From Desulfurobacterium atlanticum (GTDB lineage Bacteria; Aquificota; Aquificia; Desulfurobacteriales; Desulfurobacteriaceae), in the NCBI RefSeq assembly GCF_900188395.1, contig NZ_FZOB01000001.1, forward strand, positions 244,981 through 308,980: DNA of 64,000 nucleotides, in the 5' to 3' direction. The notes under the pieces are model-generated. The model ran no database searches and was not told the origin of the DNA. It worked only from the letters and a program-made list of their open reading frames with translations. Shown one piece after another: positions 35,567-43,714 of this stretch; positions within the stretch are counted from its first letter, which is position 1, and each line of letters begins with the position of its first letter. Both the position numbers and the translations under genes were made by a program.

Positions 35567-36298
35567 GTGAGCAGAAAAATAAGGCTTGGAGTTAATATAG
35601 ACCATGTGGCAACTGTAAGGGAAGCGAGAAAAACTTTTGAGCCTGATCCTGTTCATGCTGCTGTTATTGCTGACCTTGCAGGGGCAGACCAGATAACCCT
35701 TCATTTAAGAGAGGACAGAAGACACATACAGGACAGGGATTTAAAGTTGATTAAAGAAGTTGTTCACTCAAAGATAAATCTTGAGATGGCTGCAACAGAT
35801 GAGATGGTAAAAATAGCTTTAGACGTTAAACCCCATCAGGTTACTCTTGTTCCAGAAAAGAGGGAAGAGATAACAACGGAAGGCGGTCTTGATGTTGCAG
35901 GACAGAAAGAGAGAATTAAGGATGTTGTGAAAAAATTGAAAGAGGCAGGAATTGTTGTCAATCTTTTTATTGACCCTGAAGAAAAGCAACTTGATGCAGC
36001 ACTTGAAGTGGGAGCTGATGCTGTGGAGCTTCACACTGGTGAGTATGCGAATGCTTCTACTGAAGCAGAGAGAGAAAAGGAGCTTGAGCGCTTAAAGGAA
36101 GCTGCAAAATACGGAAAAGCTATAGGTCTTAAAATCTATGCCGGGCACGGATTAACCTATAAGAATGTTGAACCTGTAGCGGCTATAGAGGAGATAGAAG
36201 AGCTTAATATTGGTCATTCCATAGTTGCAAACGCTGTGCTTAAAGGACTTGCAGATGCAGTTAAAGAGATGAAGGAGATTATAAATAGGGTAAGATGA
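35567..36298 (+). CDS. pdxJ: pyridoxine 5'-phosphate synthase PdxJ
   Basis: 243 residues, last step of DXP-dependent vitamin B6 synthesis. [50 protein letters not shown] and [15 protein letters not shown] are all family signatures, with catalytic His and Glu residues in place. GTG start with GGAGG upstream. PLP made here is needed by SelA. Overlaps acpS by four bases. Confidence 0.95.
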   Translation: MSRKIRLGVNIDHVATVREARKTFEPDPVHAAVIADLAGADQITLHLREDRRHIQDRDLKLIKEVVHSKINLEMAATDEMVKIALDVKPHQVTLVPEKREEITTEGGLDVAGQKERIKDVVKKLKEAGIVVNLFIDPEEKQLDAALEVGADAVELHTGEYANASTEAEREKELERLKEAAKYGKAIGLKIYAGHGLTYKNVEPVAAIEEIEELNIGHSIVANAVLKGLADAVKEMKEIINRVR

Positions 36299-36648
36299 TA
36301 GTTTCTTGCGGAGTTGATATAGTTTCAAATAAAAGGATAGAAACGGTTTTAAACAAGTGGGGTGATAAATTTCTTGAGAAAGTTTTCCCTGAAGGAGTTG
36401 ATTACTGCAGAAAGAAAAGAAAAGGAGAGTATATTGGCTGTATAGCAGCAAGGTTTGCTCTTAAAGAGGCTGTGATTAAGGCTTTTTCATCGTTGGGGAT
36501 TTCTGTCTCTTTTTCAGATATTGTTATAAGAGATGGCGGAAAAAATATATCCTTGAGTGTGAAGGGACAGAGCTTTAAATTTCTTTTCTCTATATCTCAT
36601 GAAAAAGAGTATTCCATTGCATTTGTAAATGTTGTTAAGGAGAGTTAG
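36295..36648 (+). CDS. acpS: holo-[acyl-carrier-protein] synthase AcpS
   Basis: 117 residues. Adds the phosphopantetheine arm to [15 protein letters not shown] contains the metal-binding Asp, and [14 protein letters not shown] the family's F-A-x-K-E-A motif with the second metal ligand. Short for the family but complete. pdxJ-acpS is a common operon pair. Confidence 0.93.
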   Translation: MIVSCGVDIVSNKRIETVLNKWGDKFLEKVFPEGVDYCRKKRKGEYIGCIAARFALKEAVIKAFSSLGISVSFSDIVIRDGGKNISLSVKGQSFKFLFSISHEKEYSIAFVNVVKES

Positions 36649-37329
36649 ATGCCAGATAAAAAGTACGTTTCAATTTTCCTTGAAGGAAGGAAGATAAAAG
36701 TTCCTGAAGGTTATACTGTTATAGAAGCTTTATGGGATACAGGTCATGATATAAAAAGGGGAGTTGGATGCTTGTCAGGATTGTGTGGAGCCTGTGCCAT
36801 TGCTTATCTTGAGCCTGGCGGTAAAAGAGTGAAGTTTGGACTTGGCTGTCAGACAATTGTTAAAGAAGGTATGAACATTACCGTAATGCCATTTTTCCCT
36901 TCTCGAACAGCGCAATATAACATTTCTCAGATGGAAAGACCGATAGAAAAGCTTAAAGAGATATATCCTGAGCTTTATATGTGTCAGAGTTGTGGTTTCT
37001 GTTCTGTTGCCTGTCCTGAATGGATTAATGTATCAAAAGTGATGTCGTTTCTAAAAAGTGGAGAGTATGAGAAAGCAACAGAGATGATGCTTGATTGTAT
37101 TTTGTGCGGGTTATGTGCGTCTCGTTGTCCTCGCGGTATTGCTCCTCAGATTATTTCTCTTTTTGTTCAACGGGCTGTAGAGAAGGAACGACCTCTTCCA
37201 GAGAATTTAAAGAGAAGATTGGCAGAACTTGAAGATTTAAAGTATGAGGAGCTTTGGGCAGAGATATTTAAACTGGATGAGAACGGATTAAGAGAGTTTT
37301 GTGAAAAAGCACGAAAGGAGAAGGATTAA
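36649..37329 (+). CDS. second fumarate-reductase-type iron-sulfur subunit
   Basis: 226 residues. [2Fe-2S] domain with GCLSGLCGACAIAYL and a distal Cys (FGLGCQ), then CQSCGFCSVACPEW and CILCGLCASRCPRG, both with four cysteines. Shorter than the sdhB at 9324-10292 and clearly a distinct paralogue. It directly follows acpS without a gap and shares one base with the flavoprotein after it. Likely passes electrons to that flavoprotein; acceptor and donor unknown. Confidence 0.8.
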   Translation: MPDKKYVSIFLEGRKIKVPEGYTVIEALWDTGHDIKRGVGCLSGLCGACAIAYLEPGGKRVKFGLGCQTIVKEGMNITVMPFFPSRTAQYNISQMERPIEKLKEIYPELYMCQSCGFCSVACPEWINVSKVMSFLKSGEYEKATEMMLDCILCGLCASRCPRGIAPQIISLFVQRAVEKERPLPENLKRRLAELEDLKYEELWAEIFKLDENGLREFCEKARKEKD

Positions 37330-38924
37330 TGTATCCACAGCAACTAATTGAGAATATATCGTTACTTGAAAAAACACGAGATTTTAGATTAAACGAGAAA
37401 CCGTCTTCTTTGCATGAGGAGGAGAAAAAAAGCTTACTTGAAACGTATCATCCAGATTTTAAATTGTCTGCTTTCAGAACTCTAAGGGTTGGAGTTAACA
37501 GAGGTGATAGAACTGTTCATGAGATAGCTGATCTGCTTGAAGCATTCAGCAGTTTTGATTATAGAGAGATTGATTTTGAAAGTCCCGATATAGAAACGGA
37601 TGTTCTCGTTTTAGGAGGTGGCGGTGCTGGTATAACAGCTGCTCTTTTTGCTGAGAGCACCGGTGCTAAAGTTGTTCTTGCAACAAAACTTCGTCTTGGA
37701 AACTCCAACACTATAATGGCTCTTGGTGGCATGCAGGCAAGTGTTGACGAAAACGACTCTCCTGTGAAGCATTTTGCCGATACTATGGTTGCCGGTCAAT
37801 TTAAAGGCAGAAAGGAGCTTATTAGGGTAATGGTGGATGACGGTCCAAGGATTGTTAAATGGCTTCTTGAACTTGGTGTTAATTTTGATAGAGATGAGAA
37901 GGGAAACCTTTTAACGAAAAAAGCAGGAGGGTCTTCAGCTCCAAGAATTCTTTCAATAGGAGACTACACCGGCCTTAACATTATAAAAATATTGAAAGAT
38001 GAGATAAGAAACCGAGAAAATGTAGAAATTCTTGAGTTTTCACCCGCTGTAGAGTTAACCACAAATGAGTTTGGAGAGTGTAATGGTGCTGTTCTTTTTG
38101 ACCTTGAGAGGAAGCGCTTTTTCTTAGTAAAAGCAAAAGCGGTTGTTCTTGCGACCGGCGGTTCAGGAAGGCTTCATATTCAGGGATTTCAAACATCAAA
38201 TAACTTTGGAGCCACAGGTGATGCTATAGTTCTTGCTTATAGAGCTGGGGCAAAACTTGAAGGACTTGACTCTTTTCAATACCATCCGACAGGAATCGTC
38301 TATCCGGACCATATGGTTGGTGTTCTCGTAACTGAAGCTATAAGAAGTCTTGGGGCACATCTTGTTAACGGTAGAGGAGAGAGATTTATAAATGAACTTG
38401 AAACAAGAGACGTAGTTTCTGCTGCAATGATAAAAGAGTGTGAAGAGGGAAGGGGAGTAAAAACACCTTCAGGAAGGATAGGTGTATGGCTTGACACTCC
38501 TGTTCTGACACTAAAGTTCGGTAAAGGTTTTCTGATGAAAAACTTCCCTGCTCTTTATAGAATGTTTAAACGGGTCAAAATAGATATTGAGAAAAGGCCT
38601 TTGCTCGTTTATCCTACTCTTCACTATCAAAACGGTGGTGTTCTTATAGATGAAAAAGGAGAAACTACCGTGAAAAATCTTTTTGTTGCAGGAGAAGCTG
38701 CTGGTGGAATTCACGGCAGAAACAGATTGATGGGTAATTCTCTTCTTGATATCTTTGTTTTTGGAAGAAGAGCAGGTCTTGCAGCTGCCCGCAGAAAATA
38801 TAAAGATGCTGGAAAACAGACATTAAAACATGTGGATAGATACTACAATGAACTTAAAAATTTAAGAATAACAACCGTTGCAAAAACACCGAGAATATTC
38901 CAGGAATTTATAGTTGTTAAGTAG
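37329..38924 (+). CDS. second fumarate-reductase/aspartate-oxidase-type flavoprotein
   Basis: 531 residues. An N-terminal extension of about 90 residues without a known motif precedes the FAD-binding VLGGGGAGITAALFA. Substrate-site signatures LDSFQYHPTGI, RGERFINE and NRLMGNSLLDIFVFG are present, but the segment that carries the covalent-FAD His in SdhA reads LGNSNTIMALGGM and has no His, so FAD is probably non-covalent. It forms a pair with the preceding Fe-S protein. A soluble fumarate reductase or an L-aspartate oxidase-like enzyme are options; the adjacent Fe-S partner favours the former. Confidence 0.75.
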   Translation: MYPQQLIENISLLEKTRDFRLNEKPSSLHEEEKKSLLETYHPDFKLSAFRTLRVGVNRGDRTVHEIADLLEAFSSFDYREIDFESPDIETDVLVLGGGGAGITAALFAESTGAKVVLATKLRLGNSNTIMALGGMQASVDENDSPVKHFADTMVAGQFKGRKELIRVMVDDGPRIVKWLLELGVNFDRDEKGNLLTKKAGGSSAPRILSIGDYTGLNIIKILKDEIRNRENVEILEFSPAVELTTNEFGECNGAVLFDLERKRFFLVKAKAVVLATGGSGRLHIQGFQTSNNFGATGDAIVLAYRAGAKLEGLDSFQYHPTGIVYPDHMVGVLVTEAIRSLGAHLVNGRGERFINELETRDVVSAAMIKECEEGRGVKTPSGRIGVWLDTPVLTLKFGKGFLMKNFPALYRMFKRVKIDIEKRPLLVYPTLHYQNGGVLIDEKGETTVKNLFVAGEAAGGIHGRNRLMGNSLLDIFVFGRRAGLAAARRKYKDAGKQTLKHVDRYYNELKNLRITTVAKTPRIFQEFIVVK

Positions 38925-38950
38925 ATGCTTTGCCCTTTCGGGCAAAGCAT
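38925..38950. terminator. bidirectional terminator
   Basis: ATGCTTTGCCC (38925-38935) and GGGCAAAGCAT (38940-38950) form a perfect 11-bp stem with a TTTC loop directly after the flavoprotein stop and before the convergent gatA stop. Confidence 0.85.
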
Positions 38951-38958
38951 TGTGGATA

Positions 38959-40422
38959 TTAAAACTTAGGTGTGTTGTTAATTTTCAACTCTTTTTCAAG
39001 CTTATACCCAACAGAGTAAAGAGTTTCTTCATCAAACGCTTTGCCTATTAACTGAACACCCACAGGAAGACCTTTGCTATCAAATCCGCATGGCATTGAA
39101 AGCCCTGGAAGACCGGCAAGATTAACAGCAATTGTAAATATATCGGAAAGATACATTTTTATTGGGTCGTCTGTCTTTTCTCCTATCTTAAACGCTGTTG
39201 TAGGTGAAACGGGGGTAACTATAAAATCAACTTTTTCAAAAGCGTTCTGAAAATCCTGATATATAAGAGTTCTAACCTTTTGAGCTTTTAAATAATAAGC
39301 ATCGTAATATCCGGCACTTAAAGTGTATGTTCCTATCATTATTCTTCTTTTCACTTCATTTCCAAAACCTTCGGCTCTTGTTTTGCAGTACATATCTATA
39401 AGGTCGGTGTATTCTTTTGCCCTGTAAGTGTATCTCACACCGTCAAATCTACCGAGGTTTGAGGAAGCTTCAGCCGGAGCGATTATGTAGTAAGTTTCAA
39501 CAGCATAAGATGTATGGGGAAGAGAAATCTCTTCCACTTCCACTCCCAACTTTTCAAGTGTTTTTGCAGCTTCCATAACTTTTTCTTTTACTTCCGGGTC
39601 AATACCTTCTATGAAGTACTCTTTTGGAAGACCTGCTTTTAGACCTTTAATTTCGTTATCAAGGGCTTCAAGGTAGTTTGGTACCGGAAGTTTTGCACTT
39701 GTTGCGTCTTTTGAATCAAGTCCAGAGATTATGTTAAGGAGAAAAGCGTTGTCTTCTATATTTTTTGTTATCGGTCCTATCTGGTCAAGAGAAGATGCGA
39801 AGGCGGTTAATCCGTATCTTGAAACTCTTCCGTAGGTTGGTTTCATTCCTACCACACCACACAGAGAACAGGGCTGTCTTATTGAACCGCCCGTGTCAGA
39901 GCCAAGGGATGCTAATGCAGAACGGGCTGCTACAGCAGCTGCAGAACCACCGGAGGAACCTCCTGGAACCCTTTCAAGATCCCACGGATTTCTCGTTACT
40001 CCAAAAAAGGAAGTTTCTGTTGAAGAACCCATGGCAAATTCATCAAGATTGTTTTTTCCTATAAAAATAGCACCTTTTTCACGGAGTTTTTTTATAACTG
40101 TTGCATCATACGGTGCAATGAAATCTTTAAGCATTTTTGAAGCACAGGTCATCTTTTGACCTTCAACAAGAATATTATCTTTTATTGAAAGTGGAATTCC
40201 AAAAAGATCTGGAATTTCTGTTTCAGAAAGCTTCTCAAGTTCTCTATCTTTTAACTTAGCAGCTTCTATGCTTTTTTCCTTTTCTACTGTTATGTAGGCG
40301 TTTAGTTTACTTTCGGTTTCTTCAATTCTTGAAAAAAGCTCTTCAGTTATTTCAGAAGGTTTAATCTCTTTCTTTGCTATGAGAGAGGAAAGTTCTTTTA
40401 GCGATTTATTTATCAACTCCAT
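38959..40422 (-). CDS. gatA: Asp/Glu-tRNA(Asn/Gln) amidotransferase subunit A
   Basis: 487 residues of the amidase-signature family; releases ammonia from glutamine for the GatB site. [10 protein letters not shown] holds the catalytic Lys, and [31 protein letters not shown] holds the cis-Ser and nucleophilic Ser. Normal length. Thirteen bases after gatC. Confidence 0.96.
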   Translation of the reverse strand: MELINKSLKELSSLIAKKEIKPSEITEELFSRIEETESKLNAYITVEKEKSIEAAKLKDRELEKLSETEIPDLFGIPLSIKDNILVEGQKMTCASKMLKDFIAPYDATVIKKLREKGAIFIGKNNLDEFAMGSSTETSFFGVTRNPWDLERVPGGSSGGSAAAVAARSALASLGSDTGGSIRQPCSLCGVVGMKPTYGRVSRYGLTAFASSLDQIGPITKNIEDNAFLLNIISGLDSKDATSAKLPVPNYLEALDNEIKGLKAGLPKEYFIEGIDPEVKEKVMEAAKTLEKLGVEVEEISLPHTSYAVETYYIIAPAEASSNLGRFDGVRYTYRAKEYTDLIDMYCKTRAEGFGNEVKRRIMIGTYTLSAGYYDAYYLKAQKVRTLIYQDFQNAFEKVDFIVTPVSPTTAFKIGEKTDDPIKMYLSDIFTIAVNLAGLPGLSMPCGFDSKGLPVGVQLIGKAFDEETLYSVGYKLEKELKINNTPKF

Positions 40423-40434
40423 TGTTTGCCTCCG

Positions 40435-40725
40435 TTATTTTTTAATAACTTTAGGAACTATAAAATGCTTTCCGTCCGTTTCAGGTGCATTGAGGAAAGT
40501 TTTTTCATAAGGAAAACTCACTCCTGGAACATCTTCCCTTAAAACATTTTCAGGTGGAATAATCTGAAATTTCGGATCAATCCCTTCAGTATCAAGCTCA
40601 TTTAGCTTTTCCACAAAGTTTAAAATATCACTCAACTGCTCCTGAAACATTTCAACTTCATCTTCAGTTAATGACAGTCTTGAGAGAAGGGCTATATGTT
40701 TTACCTGTTCTTTTGAAAGTTTCAT
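40435..40725 (-). CDS. gatC: Asp/Glu-tRNA(Asn/Gln) amidotransferase subunit C
   Basis: 96 residues. Starts KLSKEQVKHIALLSRLSLTEDEVE, the helical GatC signature, and ends with the LREDVP...APETDGKHFIVPKVI tail that packs against GatA and GatB. Upstream of gatA in the same direction. Confidence 0.93.
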   Translation of the reverse strand: MKLSKEQVKHIALLSRLSLTEDEVEMFQEQLSDILNFVEKLNELDTEGIDPKFQIIPPENVLREDVPGVSFPYEKTFLNAPETDGKHFIVPKVIKK

Positions 40726-40784
40726 CTATCTTCTCCTTTTTCCTGATTTATCAGTCTAATTATACTCCTATTTTTAGGTTTAAT

Positions 40785-41102
40785 TTAAGAGCTTCGGAGA
40801 AATGCTTTTATGATTTTTATCGTTTCCTCTATTCTCCTTCTACCTTCTATGCTGGAGGAATGGCACTTAAGTTCTATATTCTTCTTTAATCTTATTTTTC
40901 CTGTTAACACCATCTCTTCAAGCCAGTTTATAAAATCTTCTCCATTTCCCCCGAATTTGTCGTAAATTCCCATATCATAATCTATATCAATGGCTTCAAT
41001 TCTATCCTGATACTTTTTAACAAACTTTTTCAGGTCATCCACAGTTCTTACAAGTTTGTACCCCGGTGGTGGTAGTCTGTTGTCGTCAAGGTAGAGTTTC
41101 AT
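40785..41102 (-). CDS. cREC-like (cyclic-phosphate-processing receiver) domain protein
   Basis: 105 residues resembling a stripped receiver domain: KLYLDDNRLPPPGYKLVRTVDDL at the N-terminus, AIDIDYDMG with acidic residues in the second strand, FINWLEEM, and LKCHSSSIEGRRRIEETI. This pattern fits proteins annotated as cREC, suggested to act on cyclic phosphate RNA ends. It sits 60 bases upstream of gatC and divergent from the CRISPR type III locus, so it may belong to either. Function inferred only from family resemblance. Confidence 0.55.
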   Translation of the reverse strand: MKLYLDDNRLPPPGYKLVRTVDDLKKFVKKYQDRIEAIDIDYDMGIYDKFGGNGEDFINWLEEMVLTGKIRLKKNIELKCHSSSIEGRRRIEETIKIIKAFLRSS

Positions 41103-41190
41103 GATTTACACCTTTGATTATGCTTTTAAATTTTCGTAATTTTAAAAATCTGTCCTTATAGATACAATATAAATTATGTCAGAATAAACG

Positions 41191-41211
41191 TATAAGTTTC
41201 GTTTACTTATA
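41191..41211. promoter_or_regulatory. inverted repeat upstream of the CRISPR type III operon
   Basis: TATAAGT (41191-41197) and ACTTATA (41205-41211) are perfect 7-base arms around TTCGTTT. It lies about 80 bases upstream of the first gene of the defence island in a 187-base AT-rich gap and is a candidate operator. I see no promoter pair with good spacing that I would defend. Confidence 0.35.
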
Positions 41212-41289
41212 AAGAGAAGAAGTTTTGTTAAAATAACACTAAATAGGGGAATTTTTAAATTTTAGATGAATTTTAATTTGGAGGTAGCT

Positions 41290-42147
41290 ATGGAGGCAAT
41301 TTCCTTAAAAACAGTACTTGAAAATTATAGGAAAACGAAAGATGAGGTTCTTACAAGTTTGAGAAAAGCTCTTAATGGTGATGGTAATGTTAATAAAGTT
41401 GCTGAAACATTTTCCGTTGGAGATTTATTTTCTTTTGGAAAATTTCTGGGAATGATTGTTGATGAAGGAGAAAATTGTTATTGGTGTTGTAAAGTTTCAG
41501 AATTTATAGAAATGGTCGGTCCTTATGACGTTATTGTTAACATTGGCAGTAAGAGATTTATAGTGGAAACTTCAAATGCTTTTATCGTGCCTAAAAGTTT
41601 AATGGGCAAAGCGTTCAAAGCAGGAACTCTAAGTGAAACTGACTTTGATTTTGTAATCAAAGCTTATGACGGAGAGAAAATTTCTTCTCATAAAACGGGA
41701 GAAGAATTTGTCCCTGATGATTTAAGGTTTTTATTTCTAAAAGAGGAAGGGGATTTAGTAAGAAAATTTGCTAAACTTGCTGGGAAAACCCTCTTTTCTT
41801 CTACAGAAAAACTTCAGACAAGTGATAAAGAAGAAAACAATTGTATAATTCTTTCCTTCATTCCTGAAGATGTTTTTGAAATAGTTGCTGCTGATACTGA
41901 AAATAAGGTGGAGTATGCAGATGACTTTGTCCTTTTAAGAGAAGGAGAGGGAATTAAAATTTTTCCGTCTAAAAAATTTGTAGGAAAAAGAGGAATGATT
42001 AGAATATTTGGTAAAGAAAAATTTTATGAATCTGTGCCCGGGGAGATAATTTTGAAATCTAAGGATGAAAAATTGTCATCTGTTCCCCTTTCTATTTTGG
42101 TTGGAAAAATAAAAATAGAAAGGGAAAGTGATAAAGATGAAGTTTGA
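41290..42147 (+). CDS. unknown protein, first gene of the CRISPR type III island; candidate partner of the Lon-SAVED protease
   Basis: 285 residues (about 32 kDa) from ATG 41290, chosen because GGAGGT lies at 41280-41285; an in-frame ATG at 41266 would put that RBS inside the gene. No signal peptide, no membrane helix, no recognised domain. Residues 1-60 are helical; the middle has YWCC and beta-strand-rich stretches (YDVIVNIGSKRFIVETSNAFIVP), and the C-terminal third another beta region (FVLLREGEGIKIFPSKKFVGKRGMIRIFG). Its end overlaps the protease start. In the CalpL-CalpT-CalpS system the protease gene is linked to its substrate (CalpT, about 33 kDa) and a sigma factor; similar size and coupling make this the prime substrate candidate, but I see no sequence proof and no sigma factor gene nearby. 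Confidence 0.6.
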   Translation: MEAISLKTVLENYRKTKDEVLTSLRKALNGDGNVNKVAETFSVGDLFSFGKFLGMIVDEGENCYWCCKVSEFIEMVGPYDVIVNIGSKRFIVETSNAFIVPKSLMGKAFKAGTLSETDFDFVIKAYDGEKISSHKTGEEFVPDDLRFLFLKEEGDLVRKFAKLAGKTLFSSTEKLQTSDKEENNCIILSFIPEDVFEIVAADTENKVEYADDFVLLREGEGIKIFPSKKFVGKRGMIRIFGKEKFYESVPGEIILKSKDEKLSSVPLSILVGKIKIERESDKDEV

Positions 42148-43657
42148 TGAATATCCTGTTGATATTGTTATTGAATTTGTTAGAGAAGGGAGAACTATTC
42201 CTTTTGAGGAGAATGAAGAATATATCAGAGAAATCTTTTTAGGTGAATCAGTCACTGATAAACATTTCTTTCTGCAGAATCTTTTGTTGTTTAGACTTTT
42301 AGATGAAATACCTATAAGTGAAATTGAAAAAGTTATGGCTATGGAAATTGTTGATGTTAAACATTTTGAGTTTCCTGCAATTTCTGTTTCAAACAAACAA
42401 AACGATTGTGTGTTGAGGGGGAAGATCGTTTATACCAGTAAACCACCGAAAAGAAACAGTTTTTTAGTTGACAATAATGTGATTCGGGCGTGTAAAACTT
42501 TCAAAAGTTTGTTTAATACGAAAAATTTTATTTTAGTGTTTGATGGTAGAGAATTTACAGGGACGTCATTTATGCTCTCTGTTGTTGTAGCTCACTTCTT
42601 TTCTCAAAAGTTATTTGAGTATTTTATGTTTACAGGAGAAGTTCTTCCTTCAGGAAAAATAAACAAAGTGGACTCTATTCTGGAGAAAAAGAAACTTGCA
42701 CAAAGGTATGGAAAAAAACTTATATCACCTGAAGACGTTTCTTCTATTGAGGAAGTTGATTTCTGGCTTAACGAAAGCAAACCTCTTCCTGTTCCTTTTT
42801 CTGTGATGATAAAGAAAAATAATGATGGTTTAAAGCTTCTTGAGAGTGCGATAAAAGAAAGGGAGCCTTTGTTTTCTCTAAAAAATTTGGAGGTTTTTTT
42901 TGAGATAAAGCGCGAAGATATTTCCATACTGCATTCTGGGTTTTTGTCGGAAAATTATCAGGAGTGGCTGGCTTTTGTTCACAGAATAAGGGAGCAACTT
43001 AGGAAGCTTTTTTCTAATGAGAAGCTGGTAGAGCTAAAAAAACCTGTTATAAACTTAATATGTTCAGAATCCATTATAAGTTTTGTAATTGGAGTGCTTG
43101 TTGGTACCAAGAAGAGAGTAGTTTTTCATTCATATAACCGTGGCGATAACGTTTATGTTCCTTCAATGGAAACAGATGATAGTTTAAGAAGTTTGGATTT
43201 TCCAGGGGCTGAATTTTGTGGAGAGTTGATAGATTACGAATATTTTATATCAGATAAAAATAAAAATGTTCTTCCAGTAATTATTGATATGGCACCGACA
43301 ACGAGAATAGAGTATGATGTAAAAGAATTTTTAAAGAAAAATAGGATTGAAAATTTCATCGTTATAAAAATAGATAGAGACAAAATTAAGAACTACATTC
43401 CTGAAGATACAAATATACGGAAAAAATTAGTAAAAGAAATTTATAATTTGTTAAATTGCCAGACTTTTAAGAAATTTTCAAAGTTATGGTTTTTTATGAA
43501 TCTTCCTGTGGATATAGCTTTCGGACTTGGAAGCACTTTTCAGGATACAAGGATGATTTCACTATTTAAATTTTTTCCAGGAAAGAAAGATAAATATGTA
43601 GAGGTTTTAAATGTTTCTCCTGGACCTTCCCCTGGTGGTGTTAAAAGTATTTTTTAG
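42137..43657 (+). CDS. Lon-protease/SAVED fusion (CalpL-like CRISPR effector)
   Basis: 506 residues from ATG 42137 (GTG 42128 is an alternative). Residues about 90-215 resemble a Lon protease domain: REFTGTSFMLSVVVAHF parallels Lon's catalytic G-P-S-A-G stretch (Ser144), FTGEVLPSGKIN parallels Lon's T-G-E strand, and the Lys184-186 cluster in SILEKKKLAQRYGKKLI falls about 41 residues after the Ser, where the dyad Lys is expected; SPEDVSSIEE parallels Lon's following P-x-x-N segment. The C-terminal half (about 240-500) looks like a SAVED cyclic-nucleotide sensor, with KKFSKLWFFMNLPVDIAFGLGSTF near its end. CRISPR Lon-SAVED proteins are activated by cyclic oligoadenylate from Cas10. Gene order next to Cas10 supports this. 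Confidence 0.75.
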   Translation: MKFDEYPVDIVIEFVREGRTIPFEENEEYIREIFLGESVTDKHFFLQNLLLFRLLDEIPISEIEKVMAMEIVDVKHFEFPAISVSNKQNDCVLRGKIVYTSKPPKRNSFLVDNNVIRACKTFKSLFNTKNFILVFDGREFTGTSFMLSVVVAHFFSQKLFEYFMFTGEVLPSGKINKVDSILEKKKLAQRYGKKLISPEDVSSIEEVDFWLNESKPLPVPFSVMIKKNNDGLKLLESAIKEREPLFSLKNLEVFFEIKREDISILHSGFLSENYQEWLAFVHRIREQLRKLFSNEKLVELKKPVINLICSESIISFVIGVLVGTKKRVVFHSYNRGDNVYVPSMETDDSLRSLDFPGAEFCGELIDYEYFISDKNKNVLPVIIDMAPTTRIEYDVKEFLKKNRIENFIVIKIDRDKIKNYIPEDTNIRKKLVKEIYNLLNCQTFKKFSKLWFFMNLPVDIAFGLGSTFQDTRMISLFKFFPGKKDKYVEVLNVSPGPSPGGVKSIF

Positions 43658-43686
43658 TTGTTACTTTTTTAAAAATTTTGTAAAAT
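43658..43686 (+). promoter_or_regulatory. internal promoter before cas10
   Basis: TTGTTA (43658-43663) and TAAAAT (43681-43686) with exactly 17 bases between, directly after the stop of the Lon-SAVED gene. It would let the Csm complex be made independently of the upstream effector pair. Confidence 0.5.
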
Positions 43687-43714
43687 TGGAAAAATTCGTT
43701 TGGGGGGATTGAGT

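Noticed and set aside
42137-43657. Lon-SAVED protein as a plain Csm6/CARF ribonuclease
   Set aside because: No R-x4-6-H HEPN motif is visible, whereas the Lon-like Ser, T-G-E and Lys pattern is.
43658-43714. A missing N-terminal HD domain of Cas10 as a start-site or frameshift error
   Set aside because: The gap after the previous gene is only 57 bases in this frame, and no HD motif appears in any nearby frame.
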